Positions 45,598 through 53,723 of a stretch of 64,000 nucleotides of DNA are shown here, one piece after another. The notes below the pieces were generated by a model that saw nothing but the letters and a program-made list of their open reading frames with translations, made no database searches and was not told the origin of the DNA. Each line of letters opens with the position of its first letter. Positions within the stretch are counted from its first letter, which is position 1. The translations under genes were made by a program, and so were the position numbers. Source of the stretch: Psychrobacter sp. DAB_AL43B (GTDB lineage Bacteria; Pseudomonadota; Gammaproteobacteria; Pseudomonadales; Moraxellaceae); NCBI RefSeq assembly GCF_900168255.1, contig NZ_LT799838.1:2418001-2482000 (forward strand), read 5' to 3'.

Positions 45598-45981
45598 ATG
45601 AATGTGAAAACAGAACTGTTAAAGTCCATAAAAGAATTGTGCGAGAGTAATAAAGAAATTGTGTTAGTTAGCTTATGTACAACTGATGGATTTCCGATAA
45701 CGTATTTATCAATAGATGAGTTAAGTGCTGAAGCTGACAAGATGGCAGCAATAAGTAGTACTCTTGCGGCATTAAGCAATTCATCTGCTCGTCAAATGAA
45801 TCAAGGTGAATGCGATATTACTATCATTGAAGCATCATCTGGAAATATGCTATTTGTTACAGCCAACTATTTAGGAACACCTTGTGTCCTCACTGTTGTA
45901 GCAAACACAAAGATGACATTAGCAGAAGCCAGATATAAAACAAAAAAACTTACCGTTTCTATTGCTCAAATATCTGAATGA
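45598..45981 (+). CDS. Roadblock/LC7-domain protein, second copy
   Basis: About 127 residues. ELLKSIKELCESNKEIVLVSL, DGFPITYLSIDELSAEADKMAAI and SGNMLFVTANYLGTPCVLTVVA form one Roadblock/LC7 domain (quoted in parts), with a C-terminal helix containing KMTLAEARYKTKKL. It is only distantly like the first copy, so the two may form a heterodimer or have different jobs. Start uncertain: ATG 45577, ATG 45598 or GTG 45604. A GGGA at 45591 fits the later ones. Last gene of the operon. Confidence 0.83.
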   Translation: MNVKTELLKSIKELCESNKEIVLVSLCTTDGFPITYLSIDELSAEADKMAAISSTLAALSNSSARQMNQGECDITIIEASSGNMLFVTANYLGTPCVLTVVANTKMTLAEARYKTKKLTVSIAQISE

Positions 45982-46326
45982 TATAACGAAATTTCTGAAT
46001 GAACACTTAAATTAACGCACAAAGCACCATGCTAATTTAAACCATCAGATCTATTAGCTTCTGTTTTTTTTATTTATGACGAAACCGACTCATAACTCGC
46101 ACTACGTCCCGAAGCTTGAGATTTTTGCAGCATACCCTTCTCTACTAAATCATTGATATCCCGTAGTAAACCGCCCCGGGATTATCGGAGGCTCAACATT
46201 CTGAGAGAATATGCTAATGAAAAAGTGAAACCCTATTCCTAAAATTGGGAACAGAGCTGTTCGAATACTCATTGAAGCATTAAACGGTTATCAAGACATC
46301 TATCAGAATGGATAAGTAACCCTATA
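45982..46326. other. Intergenic region with gene debris upstream of ampC
   Basis: 345 bp. The left part has an AT-rich inverted repeat TTAAATTA / TAATTTAA (46011-46040) and a run of eight T at 46062 that may end the light operon. The middle is a Fic-type relic (46074-46170). The rest presumably holds the ampC promoter; none was found that I would defend. Confidence 0.4.
46074..46170 (-). pseudogene. Relic of a Fic-family protein C-terminus
   Basis: About 31 codons on the minus strand read GLLRDINDLVEKGMLQKSQA then SGRSASYE and a stop. This matches the C-terminal winged-helix end of Fic/DOC-type proteins (RDLNDLVEKGxL...GRSxxY). The upstream part is missing. Confidence 0.5.
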
Positions 46327-47502
46327 ATGAAAAACTCAGTTCAAACTACGTTAAATCGAGTGGGACTTACCGCTTTAGTGGTAGCGTCATTAATATCTGG
46401 AGCGGTGCAAGCAGCAGACAGTCATGATCGTCTAAAGAGTGCAGTTGATCAGCAAGCCAAACTCTTAATGGATGAGCATAATATTCCAGGGATGTCCTTT
46501 GGCGTCATTATTGATGGTAAATCGTATTTTTATAACTATGGTTTGGCTGACAAAAAAGCCCACAAACCTGTGTCAGAAAACACTATCTTTGAATTGGGCT
46601 CTATCAGTAAAACTTTCACTGCAACCGCTGCCAGTTATGCGGAACTCAATGGCCAGCTGTCACTAAATGATAGCGTGGATAAATATATCCCTTACCTAAA
46701 AGATAGCCCGATCGGCAATACCAAGCTAATAAACCTAGCCACTTATACGGCTGGTGGTCTACCGCTTCAAGTGCCTGATGAGGTTAAAAACAATAAAGAG
46801 TTACTCCGCTATTATAAATCGTGGCAGCCTGTCTTCTCAGTAAACTCAACGCGTCTGTATTCCAACGCCAGCATCGGGCTGTTTGGTTACATCTCTGCAT
46901 TAAGTATGGGCTCTGATTACACATCGCTAATGGAAAATAAAATACTGCCGTCACTCAGCATGCCAAATACCTTTGTTAATGTTCCTAGTGATAGAAAGGC
47001 GGATTATGCGTTTGGCTATAACGCTGCTGGAGAGCCGATAAGAGTCAATCCCGGCATATTGGACGCCGAAGCCTATGGTATTAAATCAACCAGTGCAGAT
47101 ATGACGCATTTCATGGCGGCGAATATGGGGCTAGTGCCGTTGGATAAAGATATTCAACAAGCGTTAGATAATAATAGAAAAGGCTATTATCAAGCGAGCA
47201 CTTTTATACAGGGATTAGCGTGGGAGATGTATCAGTTTCCAACAAAGCTAGAGACACTGCTTGAAGGCAATTCAGCGGAGGTGGTGCTTAAGCCTCAGAC
47301 AATTACGACAGATAATCATCCAATACCTATTTTAAATAACGTATGGGTCAATAAGACTGGCGCTACCAATGGTTTTGGCGGCTATATCGCTTATATTCCT
47401 ACTAAAAAGACAGGTATTGTCATCTTAGCAAATAAAAACTATCCTAATGCAGATAGAATCAAAGCAGCGTATACCATCTTAGAAAGTGCGATGACTCATT
47501 AA
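46327..47502 (+). CDS. ampC: Class C beta-lactamase (serine)
   Basis: Periplasmic enzyme hydrolysing beta-lactams, mainly cephalosporins in this class. It is 391 residues with a signal peptide ending near VQAADS. Catalytic motifs are S92-I-S-K95 (ELGSISKTF), Y178-S-N180 (LYSNASIG) and K343-T-G345 (VNKTGATNGFG), all in place. LATYTAGGLPLQVPDEV is also typical of AmpC. No divergent ampR gene is present, so expression is probably constitutive and low unless changed by nearby insertions. An IS3 element lies 52 bp downstream. Native AmpC-type enzymes occur in this bacterial family. Confidence 0.94.
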   Translation: MKNSVQTTLNRVGLTALVVASLISGAVQAADSHDRLKSAVDQQAKLLMDEHNIPGMSFGVIIDGKSYFYNYGLADKKAHKPVSENTIFELGSISKTFTATAASYAELNGQLSLNDSVDKYIPYLKDSPIGNTKLINLATYTAGGLPLQVPDEVKNNKELLRYYKSWQPVFSVNSTRLYSNASIGLFGYISALSMGSDYTSLMENKILPSLSMPNTFVNVPSDRKADYAFGYNAAGEPIRVNPGILDAEAYGIKSTSADMTHFMAANMGLVPLDKDIQQALDNNRKGYYQASTFIQGLAWEMYQFPTKLETLLEGNSAEVVLKPQTITTDNHPIPILNNVWVNKTGATNGFGGYIAYIPTKKTGIVILANKNYPNADRIKAAYTILESAMTH

Positions 47503-47586
47503 TTGAACATGAGTGATAAAATAGCATTATAAATCATTAAGAACCCAGCTAGATTGAACTGAGCCCCAAATGTTGGACGGTTTAGT

Positions 47587-48482
47587 TTACCCCAAGGACT
47601 GAGTTCTGTACTGCACAGGACTCAGTCCTTTCAGTTTCATCTGAATACGCTCATTGTTGTAATAATGAATATACTCGTGAATCTGTTGTTCTAAATCCTC
47701 AATCGTTTGAGGTTTTTCAATATAAATCGTCTCACACTTAAGTGTCCCGAAGAACCCCTCCATCAGTGCGTTATCTAAGCAGTTGCCTTTTCTGCTCATA
47801 CTTTGCTTAATACCATGCTGTTTAAGCACCTGTCCAAACTGTCTCAGTTGATAATGCCATCCTTGATCAGAGTGCAGCATTAGTGCCTTATCGCGACACG
47901 CTTTAGTCTTTGCTAAAGCATCATCAAGCATCTTACTAACTAAGTCATAGGTCGGGCGCCTTGAGAGCGTATAACTGACGATCTCATTGTTATAACAATC
48001 GAGTATAGGCGATAAATACAGCTTATTATCACCCACCTTAAACTCAGTAATGTCAGTGAGCCAGCGTTTATGCGGATGACCTGAATAAAACTGGCGCTTT
48101 AAATGATTCTTCGCGATTTTACCTTGTTGTCCTTTATAGGAGCGGTACTTCTGACGTCTTATCTTTGCGCTAAGCTTCATTTGACGCATAAGCTTAGCAA
48201 TGAGCTTATGGTTGTGATGAATCCCTAGGTACTTTAACGCGGCCGTGACTCTACGGTAGCCATACCTGCCTTTATGCTGATGGTAAAGCTCAGTTATTCG
48301 CTGTTTCAAATCAGCGTACTTATCGTCACTCTCAAGCTTTGTTCTATGGTAATAAAAGACGCTTTTAGGCAGACATGAGGCTTTAAGTAAGTCAGATAAA
48401 CAACAGCTATCCCTTAGTGCTTCGATGAGCCTTGCTTTGTCACTGCTTGTTCCTTTTGTTTGAGCAAGGCATCTAGCTTTTT
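47587..48482 (-). CDS. IS3-family transposase OrfB (integrase part)
   Basis: About 297 residues when read from the frameshift site. It includes an HTH_21-type helical region (HKGRYGYRRVTAALKYLGI) and an rve integrase core with Asp in TDITEF, Asp in LHSDQGWHY and Glu in NALMEGFFGTLK, ending in GLSPVQYR. The frame has no good independent start. It opens out of orfA at the A-AAA-AAG heptamer (48477-48483), so it is made as an OrfAB fusion by -1 frameshifting. The catalytic part is intact. Confidence 0.9.
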
Positions 48483-48931
48483 TAGGTAGGCAACCTCCGC
48501 ACGTAGGTATTCATTCTCACGTTTGAGTTCTGCTAGTGTTTTTTCATCATCTGGTTTGTCGGTAATAAATGGCTTGGTCATGGCGGTTCTACCTTTACGT
48601 TTGGATATTAGTCCAGACATGCCATAAAGCCGATACGCTTTGTGCCAATGACAATTAAGGCAGGTGAGCTGATGTTGAACGTTAAAGCGACCTCGGATTG
48701 ACTTAATCCTTGCTCTAACATGGTCGTAATCACGTGATGTTTAAACTCGCGACTATAGTGAGCTTTACTCGACTTTGGCTTGATGGCATCTATGCCACCG
48801 CTTTGGTATTGCTTAACCCATTTTTGTACAAGTTTCGAATCTACTTTAAACTTCTCACTTGTGGCAAGTCCGGTATGTCCTTGCCGATAGTATGCGATGA
48901 CTTCGATCTTGAAGTCTAGTGTGTAACGCAT
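48414..48931 (-). pseudogene. IS3-family OrfA (helix-turn-helix), frameshifted
   Basis: The first frame (48931 to 48608) encodes the insE-type HTH: DFKIEVIAYYRQGHTGLATSEKF, then QWVKQYQSGGIDAIKPKS (in part) and a second HTH. After SSPALIV the frame is wrong. Skipping by one base gives WHKAYRLYGMSGLISKRKG and the rest of OrfA (leucine-zipper-like LAELKRENEYLRAEVAYLKKL) to 48414. A one-base deletion near 48655 explains this. The element probably cannot make normal OrfAB on its own. Confidence 0.85.
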
Positions 48932-49001
48932 AAAAATACCCCATAAGTTGTGTCCAACTTATGGGGGTCAGTTCACATGCTGGGTTCTTTACGTTTACCT
49001 C

Positions 49002-49868
49002 TTAAGAGCAGCCTTCGACAAGATAGATTGCGGCTGGGATACCGATATCAATGCTTTCCACCTCACCTTTTAACAGTCTCTTATTATCTGCTGTCCACTC
49101 AGTCGTTTTAATCTTATAGTCATTAAGCTTTTGACCACCCTTGATATGATATTCAATTTGTAGAGGCAATTTGTCCTCTTTATTATCAAGCTCAATATTT
49201 TCGGCTGTTAATGACTCTCCGAGTTGGCTATCTTTTATTACCTTGAAATTAACATTAGCAAGCAGACTATAGTAATCACCATCGACCGCATATTTATCGA
49301 CCTCGTAAGTAAGGGCGTCATTATGCGCCTTCATAACGTCTGTGGCTGAATCACCGACATTGATACCTTTATAGAACGGTATGTTTGGATCCTGAATACT
49401 GATCAGCGCAACTTTATTATCTATAACCTGATACAGCACAGAGGCACGTTTGCCGTACTCTTTATCTACATAACTCAGTGTTGGATGACTGACGTAATAG
49501 CATGAGTCGTTATCGCCCTCTGCTTTGGTCAATCCTAGGTCACTTAACAGCTCTGGTGTAATGACCTGTCCAAAGCTGAGCTTCTCGTAACCTGACGGAC
49601 TTACGGTTTGCTCATCTAATAGATTTACTACTTCGAGAGTCTCTGTTTTATCCGTAGTGGTAGCATTTATAGGCGCTGGATTTATAGACGTCTCATCCTT
49701 CTTAGCCATACCTTTATCTGTAACATCAGTCTGCGCAGCGGCGTTATTATTTGAAGATGAAGGCTGTGAGTCGCAGCCTGTTAATAATTGCGCAGTACCA
49801 ATTAATAAAGTGGTGATTATTGCCATTTTAATTATCGGTAAGGGCGGTTTTTCATGAAAAGCTAGCAT
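49002..49868 (-). CDS. Lipoprotein of unknown function
   Basis: 288 residues. The signal ends in lipobox LTGC (Cys32), followed by an Asn/Ala/Thr-rich linker and a globular domain of about 190 residues (LSFGQVITPELLSDLGL; SCYYVSHPTLSY; IPFYKGINVGDSATDVMKAH). The middle resembles repeats found in some periplasmic proteins where GISVGDS-type turns recur, but I do not recognise the family. TAGGAG is 7 bp before ATG 49868. Single gene between IS3 and the DUF3124 gene. Confidence 0.75.
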   Translation of the reverse strand: MLAFHEKPPLPIIKMAIITTLLIGTAQLLTGCDSQPSSSNNNAAAQTDVTDKGMAKKDETSINPAPINATTTDKTETLEVVNLLDEQTVSPSGYEKLSFGQVITPELLSDLGLTKAEGDNDSCYYVSHPTLSYVDKEYGKRASVLYQVIDNKVALISIQDPNIPFYKGINVGDSATDVMKAHNDALTYEVDKYAVDGDYYSLLANVNFKVIKDSQLGESLTAENIELDNKEDKLPLQIEYHIKGGQKLNDYKIKTTEWTADNKRLLKGEVESIDIGIPAAIYLVEGCS

Positions 49869-50069
49869 GGCTAAACTCCTAAATATAGACTATGCATACT
49901 AATATACGCCTCAATGGGAATACTCTAAACCGGCTTTTCTGTGTTTATTTTCGAGCAGCTGTGTCAGATTGAAACTGACGCCATAAAACGCATTAAATAG
50001 TCCGTTAATGATAGTCCGTTAAAAATAAAAGCGGTACGCTAAAAACAGTGTTCCACTGGTATAAATCTA

Positions 50070-50615
50070 TTAATGCACAACCGGCGTACCTTCCGTGCTA
50101 AATGCAAAACCTTTGTTACTGAAGTTACCAATCATTACCGCTTCAATGACTGGTCTGACCGTTTCATCTATACCTTCGACTTCAATAATAAAATTCGCGC
50201 CCGAACCGCCTTTGTCTTCTTCTTTTTCGACAATATAATTTAAAGTTGCCATCGCTGGTAGCTCAATGGTTTCTGTTAAATATGACTTTACAAGCTCGCC
50301 ATCAGTACCGTAATAATCTATTTTATTAATATATAGCGATTTTTTTAAGGTCGTGTTGCGCACGCTCAAGGTCGCTGACAGTAAAACCTTTCGATTGTCT
50401 CTATCGGTATAAATATCTGAATAAATCGGCACATAAAAAGTTTGTTTATAGCCAAATTGGCTGTGATCAACATTTTTTGAGGTTTTTTCAAGCTCTTTAA
50501 TTGGGTCTTGATGCTTCTCTGAAAACATGACATTTGGATCTTGTTTAGACTCATCACAGCCGCTAAACAGTAGCAAGCCAGCAATACATAGCACGGATAT
50601 GCGACATTTATTCAT
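50070..50615 (-). CDS. DUF3124-family lipoprotein
   Basis: 181 residues with lipobox FSGC (Cys20). The mature part has FYVPIYSDIYTDRDNRKVLL, LSATLSVRNTT and the strand IDYYGTDGELVKSYL, the DUF3124 pattern. No function is known for the family. It lies 18 bp downstream of ktrA on the same strand, so it may be cotranscribed with the potassium-uptake genes. Confidence 0.75.
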   Translation of the reverse strand: MNKCRISVLCIAGLLLFSGCDESKQDPNVMFSEKHQDPIKELEKTSKNVDHSQFGYKQTFYVPIYSDIYTDRDNRKVLLSATLSVRNTTLKKSLYINKIDYYGTDGELVKSYLTETIELPAMATLNYIVEKEEDKGGSGANFIIEVEGIDETVRPVIEAVMIGNFSNKGFAFSTEGTPVVH

Positions 50616-50633
50616 AACGTTATCCTCTATCGA

Positions 50634-51335
50634 TTAGTGTACTTTAACCCCAACACTACGCAAAAACTGATTGATATGTTTGTTAGCGCCGTAGACCACC
50701 AGCACATCGTCTGCTTCCAGCACTTGCTCGGGCGTTGCTAAACCCTGAATATCGGGCTTGCGTTGGGGGCGACCAAAGCTGTCTTCATAATGCTCGTAGC
50801 GCATGGTACTCAGCAGCTTAAGATTAAATTTATGTTCCATTTGTAAAGCTGCAATCGTTTTTCCAATTAAAATATCTGGAATGCTAATCTCAACGATACT
50901 AAAGTGTTCCGTTAAACTAAACGAGTCGACGAAATAACGTAGCGATAGCCGTTTTGCCCAGCGCATCGCTGATTCTTTTTCAGGATGAAAAATATCATCA
51001 ACCCCAATCGCTTGTAAGACTTTTTCGTGCAGGGGGTTGATACTACGACTGATTAAACGCTTGGCTTTCAAGGTTTTAAACAGTGCCGTCGCCATCACAT
51101 TTGCCCCTTGGTCTTCACCAATCGCCACCACGACGATATCAGTATCCATAATAGGTAGACCGTTGACCGTATACTCATCGGTGGCATCCATGCAGATGGT
51201 ATGAGTGATAAGCTCTTTATAAGCTTCAACCTTTTGCATGCTGCTATCGATAGCAATGACCTCATGACCTTGGCTGGTCAGCGCCATACCGAGCGAGGAG
51301 CCAAAACTTCCTAAACCTGCGATGATATATTTCAT
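50634..51335 (-). CDS. ktrA: KtrA/TrkA-type potassium channel regulatory subunit
   Basis: Cytoplasmic ring-forming RCK protein that gates the KtrB channel in response to nucleotides. It is 233 residues with one RCK-N domain (Rossmann motif IIAGLGSFGSSLG, then AIDSS and MDATDE) and one RCK-C domain (FSIVEISIPDILIGKTIAAL). A single RCK pair distinguishes KtrA from the double-length TrkA. The start at 51335 has AAGGA 5 bp upstream. It follows ktrB by 57 bp. Confidence 0.9.
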   Translation of the reverse strand: MKYIIAGLGSFGSSLGMALTSQGHEVIAIDSSMQKVEAYKELITHTICMDATDEYTVNGLPIMDTDIVVVAIGEDQGANVMATALFKTLKAKRLISRSINPLHEKVLQAIGVDDIFHPEKESAMRWAKRLSLRYFVDSFSLTEHFSIVEISIPDILIGKTIAALQMEHKFNLKLLSTMRYEHYEDSFGRPQRKPDIQGLATPEQVLEADDVLVVYGANKHINQFLRSVGVKVH

Positions 51336-51392
51336 AATATTCCTTGTCACTTATGTAATCGTAAATGCAGCAATTGTGGCGATGCGTCATGA

Positions 51393-53153
51393 TTAGTTAA
51401 TAGTAATCTCTTCGGTTGGATAACGATAGTTACGTTGATGCCTGTTTTTAAGTAGGGCAACAAAAATAGTCAACATGCCGACGCGCCCAACAAACATAAT
51501 CACTGAGACCACAAGCTTGCTAAAGGTCGATAAATCAGCGGTTAAGTTTAAGCTGAGACCTACGGTGCTGTATGCCGAAAAACATTCAAAAATAACTTTA
51601 ATCAAATCAAGCTCGGGCTGATCGTAACTGATGAGCGTCACGCCCAGTCCAATGACCAATAATGACAACCACATAATCGAAAATGCCCGACGAATAGAGA
51701 TGTCGGCAATCTCACGTTGGAATACTTCAACTTTGGTCTGACCGCGCGCTAAGCTCAAGGTATTTAAGACCGCAATAGCAAAGGTGCTGGTTTTGATACC
51801 GCCGCCTGTTGAGTTCGGGGACGCCCCAATCCACATCAAAAAAATGGTCAGCATAATGGTCGGGAATGCCAGCGCGTCCATATCCGCAATATTAAATCCT
51901 GCCGTACGCGGGGTCGCAGCCGTAAATAACCCCGTGATGACCTTGCCATAAAAACTGCTATGCTCAGCCAGTATGCCGTTATATTCAAACATCAACACCC
52001 CAATCAGCCCGATCAGCAATAAAACACCAGAGGTAATCAACGTGATACGGCTATTAATACTTAGCAGCCACGGCTGATAGCCATAACGCGGATCATGAGG
52101 ATGGAGCGCCCTTTGGGCACGATGACGTAAATAGCGCAGTAGGTTGACGACAATGATAAAACCCATGCCACCAAATAAGAAGGTAGTACTGATAATCAGC
52201 TGTAACGGATAATTGAAGCGTAGCGAATCATCATATAAGCCGGCACTAAAGGTAGAGAAGCCTGCATTACAAAAGGCGGAGATGGCATGAAAGGCTGAAA
52301 AAAATAGTCGTTCAGAGAAGTTCATACCGGGTAAATCATAAATGCTGATATAAATCAAAATGGCTGCCAGCGCCTCAACGCCAAAGGTGACGTATAAAAT
52401 AGACTTTAAGGTCGTGACCATATCGCCTAAGCGCCGTGAGAAAGTCATTTCACTAATACTGAGCTGGGTCTCATAACTGACGCCACCTTTAAAAAAGTAG
52501 CTAAAATAAGTCACAAAAGTCAGAATACCAAGCCCGCCAATTTGAATCAGCCCTATGATAATCACTTGCCCAAAAGTAGTGAAACGCGTTGCCGTATCTA
52601 CCACAATTAGCCCTGTCACACAGACCGCGCTGGTAGCAGTAAATAGCGCATCAACAAAGGATATAGGCTCAGTGGTCGCGTTGGGCATCATCAATAGTAA
52701 AGCCCCAACCAATACCACTGATAAAAAACTTAAGATAAAAAACTGACCGGGGTTTAAAAAGGCACGATTAAGACTAAAGTTATTGTCAGATATTTCACGA
52801 ATGAAAGTGACAAACACGGCAATCTTAATGGCAATAAAACCATCAACCGGCATCGATAGCCCTGAACGCGCTAATTCAGTGAAATGTACTGCTAGTAAAA
52901 TCAAAATGGCCACACTGGTTACTAAATCAAAAACGGCCACTTTATTTACAGACAGCCGCGTCTTTGCGCGCACATAGCGCCAAACCGTGGCGACAAACCC
53001 TAATAAAATGATGGTTAAGTAGAAAAGGTGAAAAATATGCTGTAGCCAAGTTGATAGTGTAAAGCCACTATCGATTAGGGCAACCCCGACTCCGATTAGA
53101 CTAATAAAAATAGTGAGCTTGTTCAATAACCGGTACGGTAGGGCTGGATGCAT
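51393..53153 (-). CDS. ktrB: KtrB/TrkH-family potassium transporter
   Basis: Membrane-spanning potassium channel subunit, probably sodium-coupled if KtrB-like. It is 586 residues. Four selectivity-filter repeats are visible: TSAVCVTGLIV, AISAFCNAGFS, AATPRTAGFN and AYSTVGLSLN, each with its filter glycine. GASPNSTGGGIKTST is also typical of the family. The N-terminal 130 residues add extra membrane helices not present in short KtrB. First gene of ktrB-ktrA-DUF3124. Confidence 0.9.
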   Translation of the reverse strand: MHPALPYRLLNKLTIFISLIGVGVALIDSGFTLSTWLQHIFHLFYLTIILLGFVATVWRYVRAKTRLSVNKVAVFDLVTSVAILILLAVHFTELARSGLSMPVDGFIAIKIAVFVTFIREISDNNFSLNRAFLNPGQFFILSFLSVVLVGALLLMMPNATTEPISFVDALFTATSAVCVTGLIVVDTATRFTTFGQVIIIGLIQIGGLGILTFVTYFSYFFKGGVSYETQLSISEMTFSRRLGDMVTTLKSILYVTFGVEALAAILIYISIYDLPGMNFSERLFFSAFHAISAFCNAGFSTFSAGLYDDSLRFNYPLQLIISTTFLFGGMGFIIVVNLLRYLRHRAQRALHPHDPRYGYQPWLLSINSRITLITSGVLLLIGLIGVLMFEYNGILAEHSSFYGKVITGLFTAATPRTAGFNIADMDALAFPTIMLTIFLMWIGASPNSTGGGIKTSTFAIAVLNTLSLARGQTKVEVFQREIADISIRRAFSIMWLSLLVIGLGVTLISYDQPELDLIKVIFECFSAYSTVGLSLNLTADLSTFSKLVVSVIMFVGRVGMLTIFVALLKNRHQRNYRYPTEEITIN

Positions 53154-53723
53154 AGCCTAATTCCATGAAAGGAGTAACGATAATACTTATACTCCTTTTT
53201 TTAGCCATGCACTAAGATTGGTTTTAAATAATCGTAACCAGTCATGACAACTGACTTCTACCGTCAAATCTGTACAAACAAACTTGGGAGGTTTTACTCA
53301 AGCGGCTTGACGATAATAATCAAATCACATCTGTCTTGGCGATTTATAGCACTGTAGTAGCATAATAAATTCGGACAGCTAATAAAAGCTCAACGATTAA
53401 ATTTTGTGCCAATTTTCAATCGCTTTGTATTCGGTTTCTAGTCCAACATCAGTAGTGCCCGCAGTGACAGCTCTTAAAGTACGCTTTTATAAAAACCAAT
53501 CATTTTAACGTCATACATGATGAGATAACAGTTCGGTTTAATCTTTGTACATAGCTGTCCTTTGCGTTCCCTCTTCTGTGACAATATTGGCATCGACAGC
53601 AAGCTGACATGTCATCGTATTGTCATCTTTCCTTAATCAAAATGTCATAATTGCTAGTTACACTACCGACCTATGCAAGATAAGTAATTAAATTTTTAAT
53701 TATAAGTGATTGGGTTGGTTGAT
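53154..53723. other. Divergent region between ktrB and the phosphonate operon
   Basis: About 570 bp. No gene was recognised. The right end holds the Pho box cluster (53609-53648) and the presumed promoter of the phosphonate operon. The ktrB promoter must be at the left end but was not located. Confidence 0.5.
53609..53648 (+). promoter_or_regulatory. Pho box cluster (PhoB binding site)
   Basis: Heptamers ATGTCAT (53609-53615), TTGTCAT (53620-53626) and ATGTCAT (53642-53648) start at 11-bp multiples (0, 11, 33). The first two with their 4-bp spacer match the CTGTCAT-N4-CTGTCAT Pho box. They lie 76-115 bp upstream of the ABC gene, the right place to activate the phosphonate operon during phosphate starvation. 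Confidence 0.78.

Larger units (their letters stand above)
47555..48975 (-). mobile_element. IS3-family element (IS150-like), about 1.42 kb
   Basis: Ends TGAACTGAGCCCC (left) and GGGGGTCAGTTCA (right) are imperfect inverted repeats with the usual TG...CA termini. Inside are overlapping orfA and orfB on the minus strand. Outside the ends, AAGAACCCAGC (47540-47550) and GCTGGGTTCTT (48979-48989) form a second inverted pair, as if the element sits in a hairpin loop. No clear short target duplication is seen. Confidence 0.88.
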
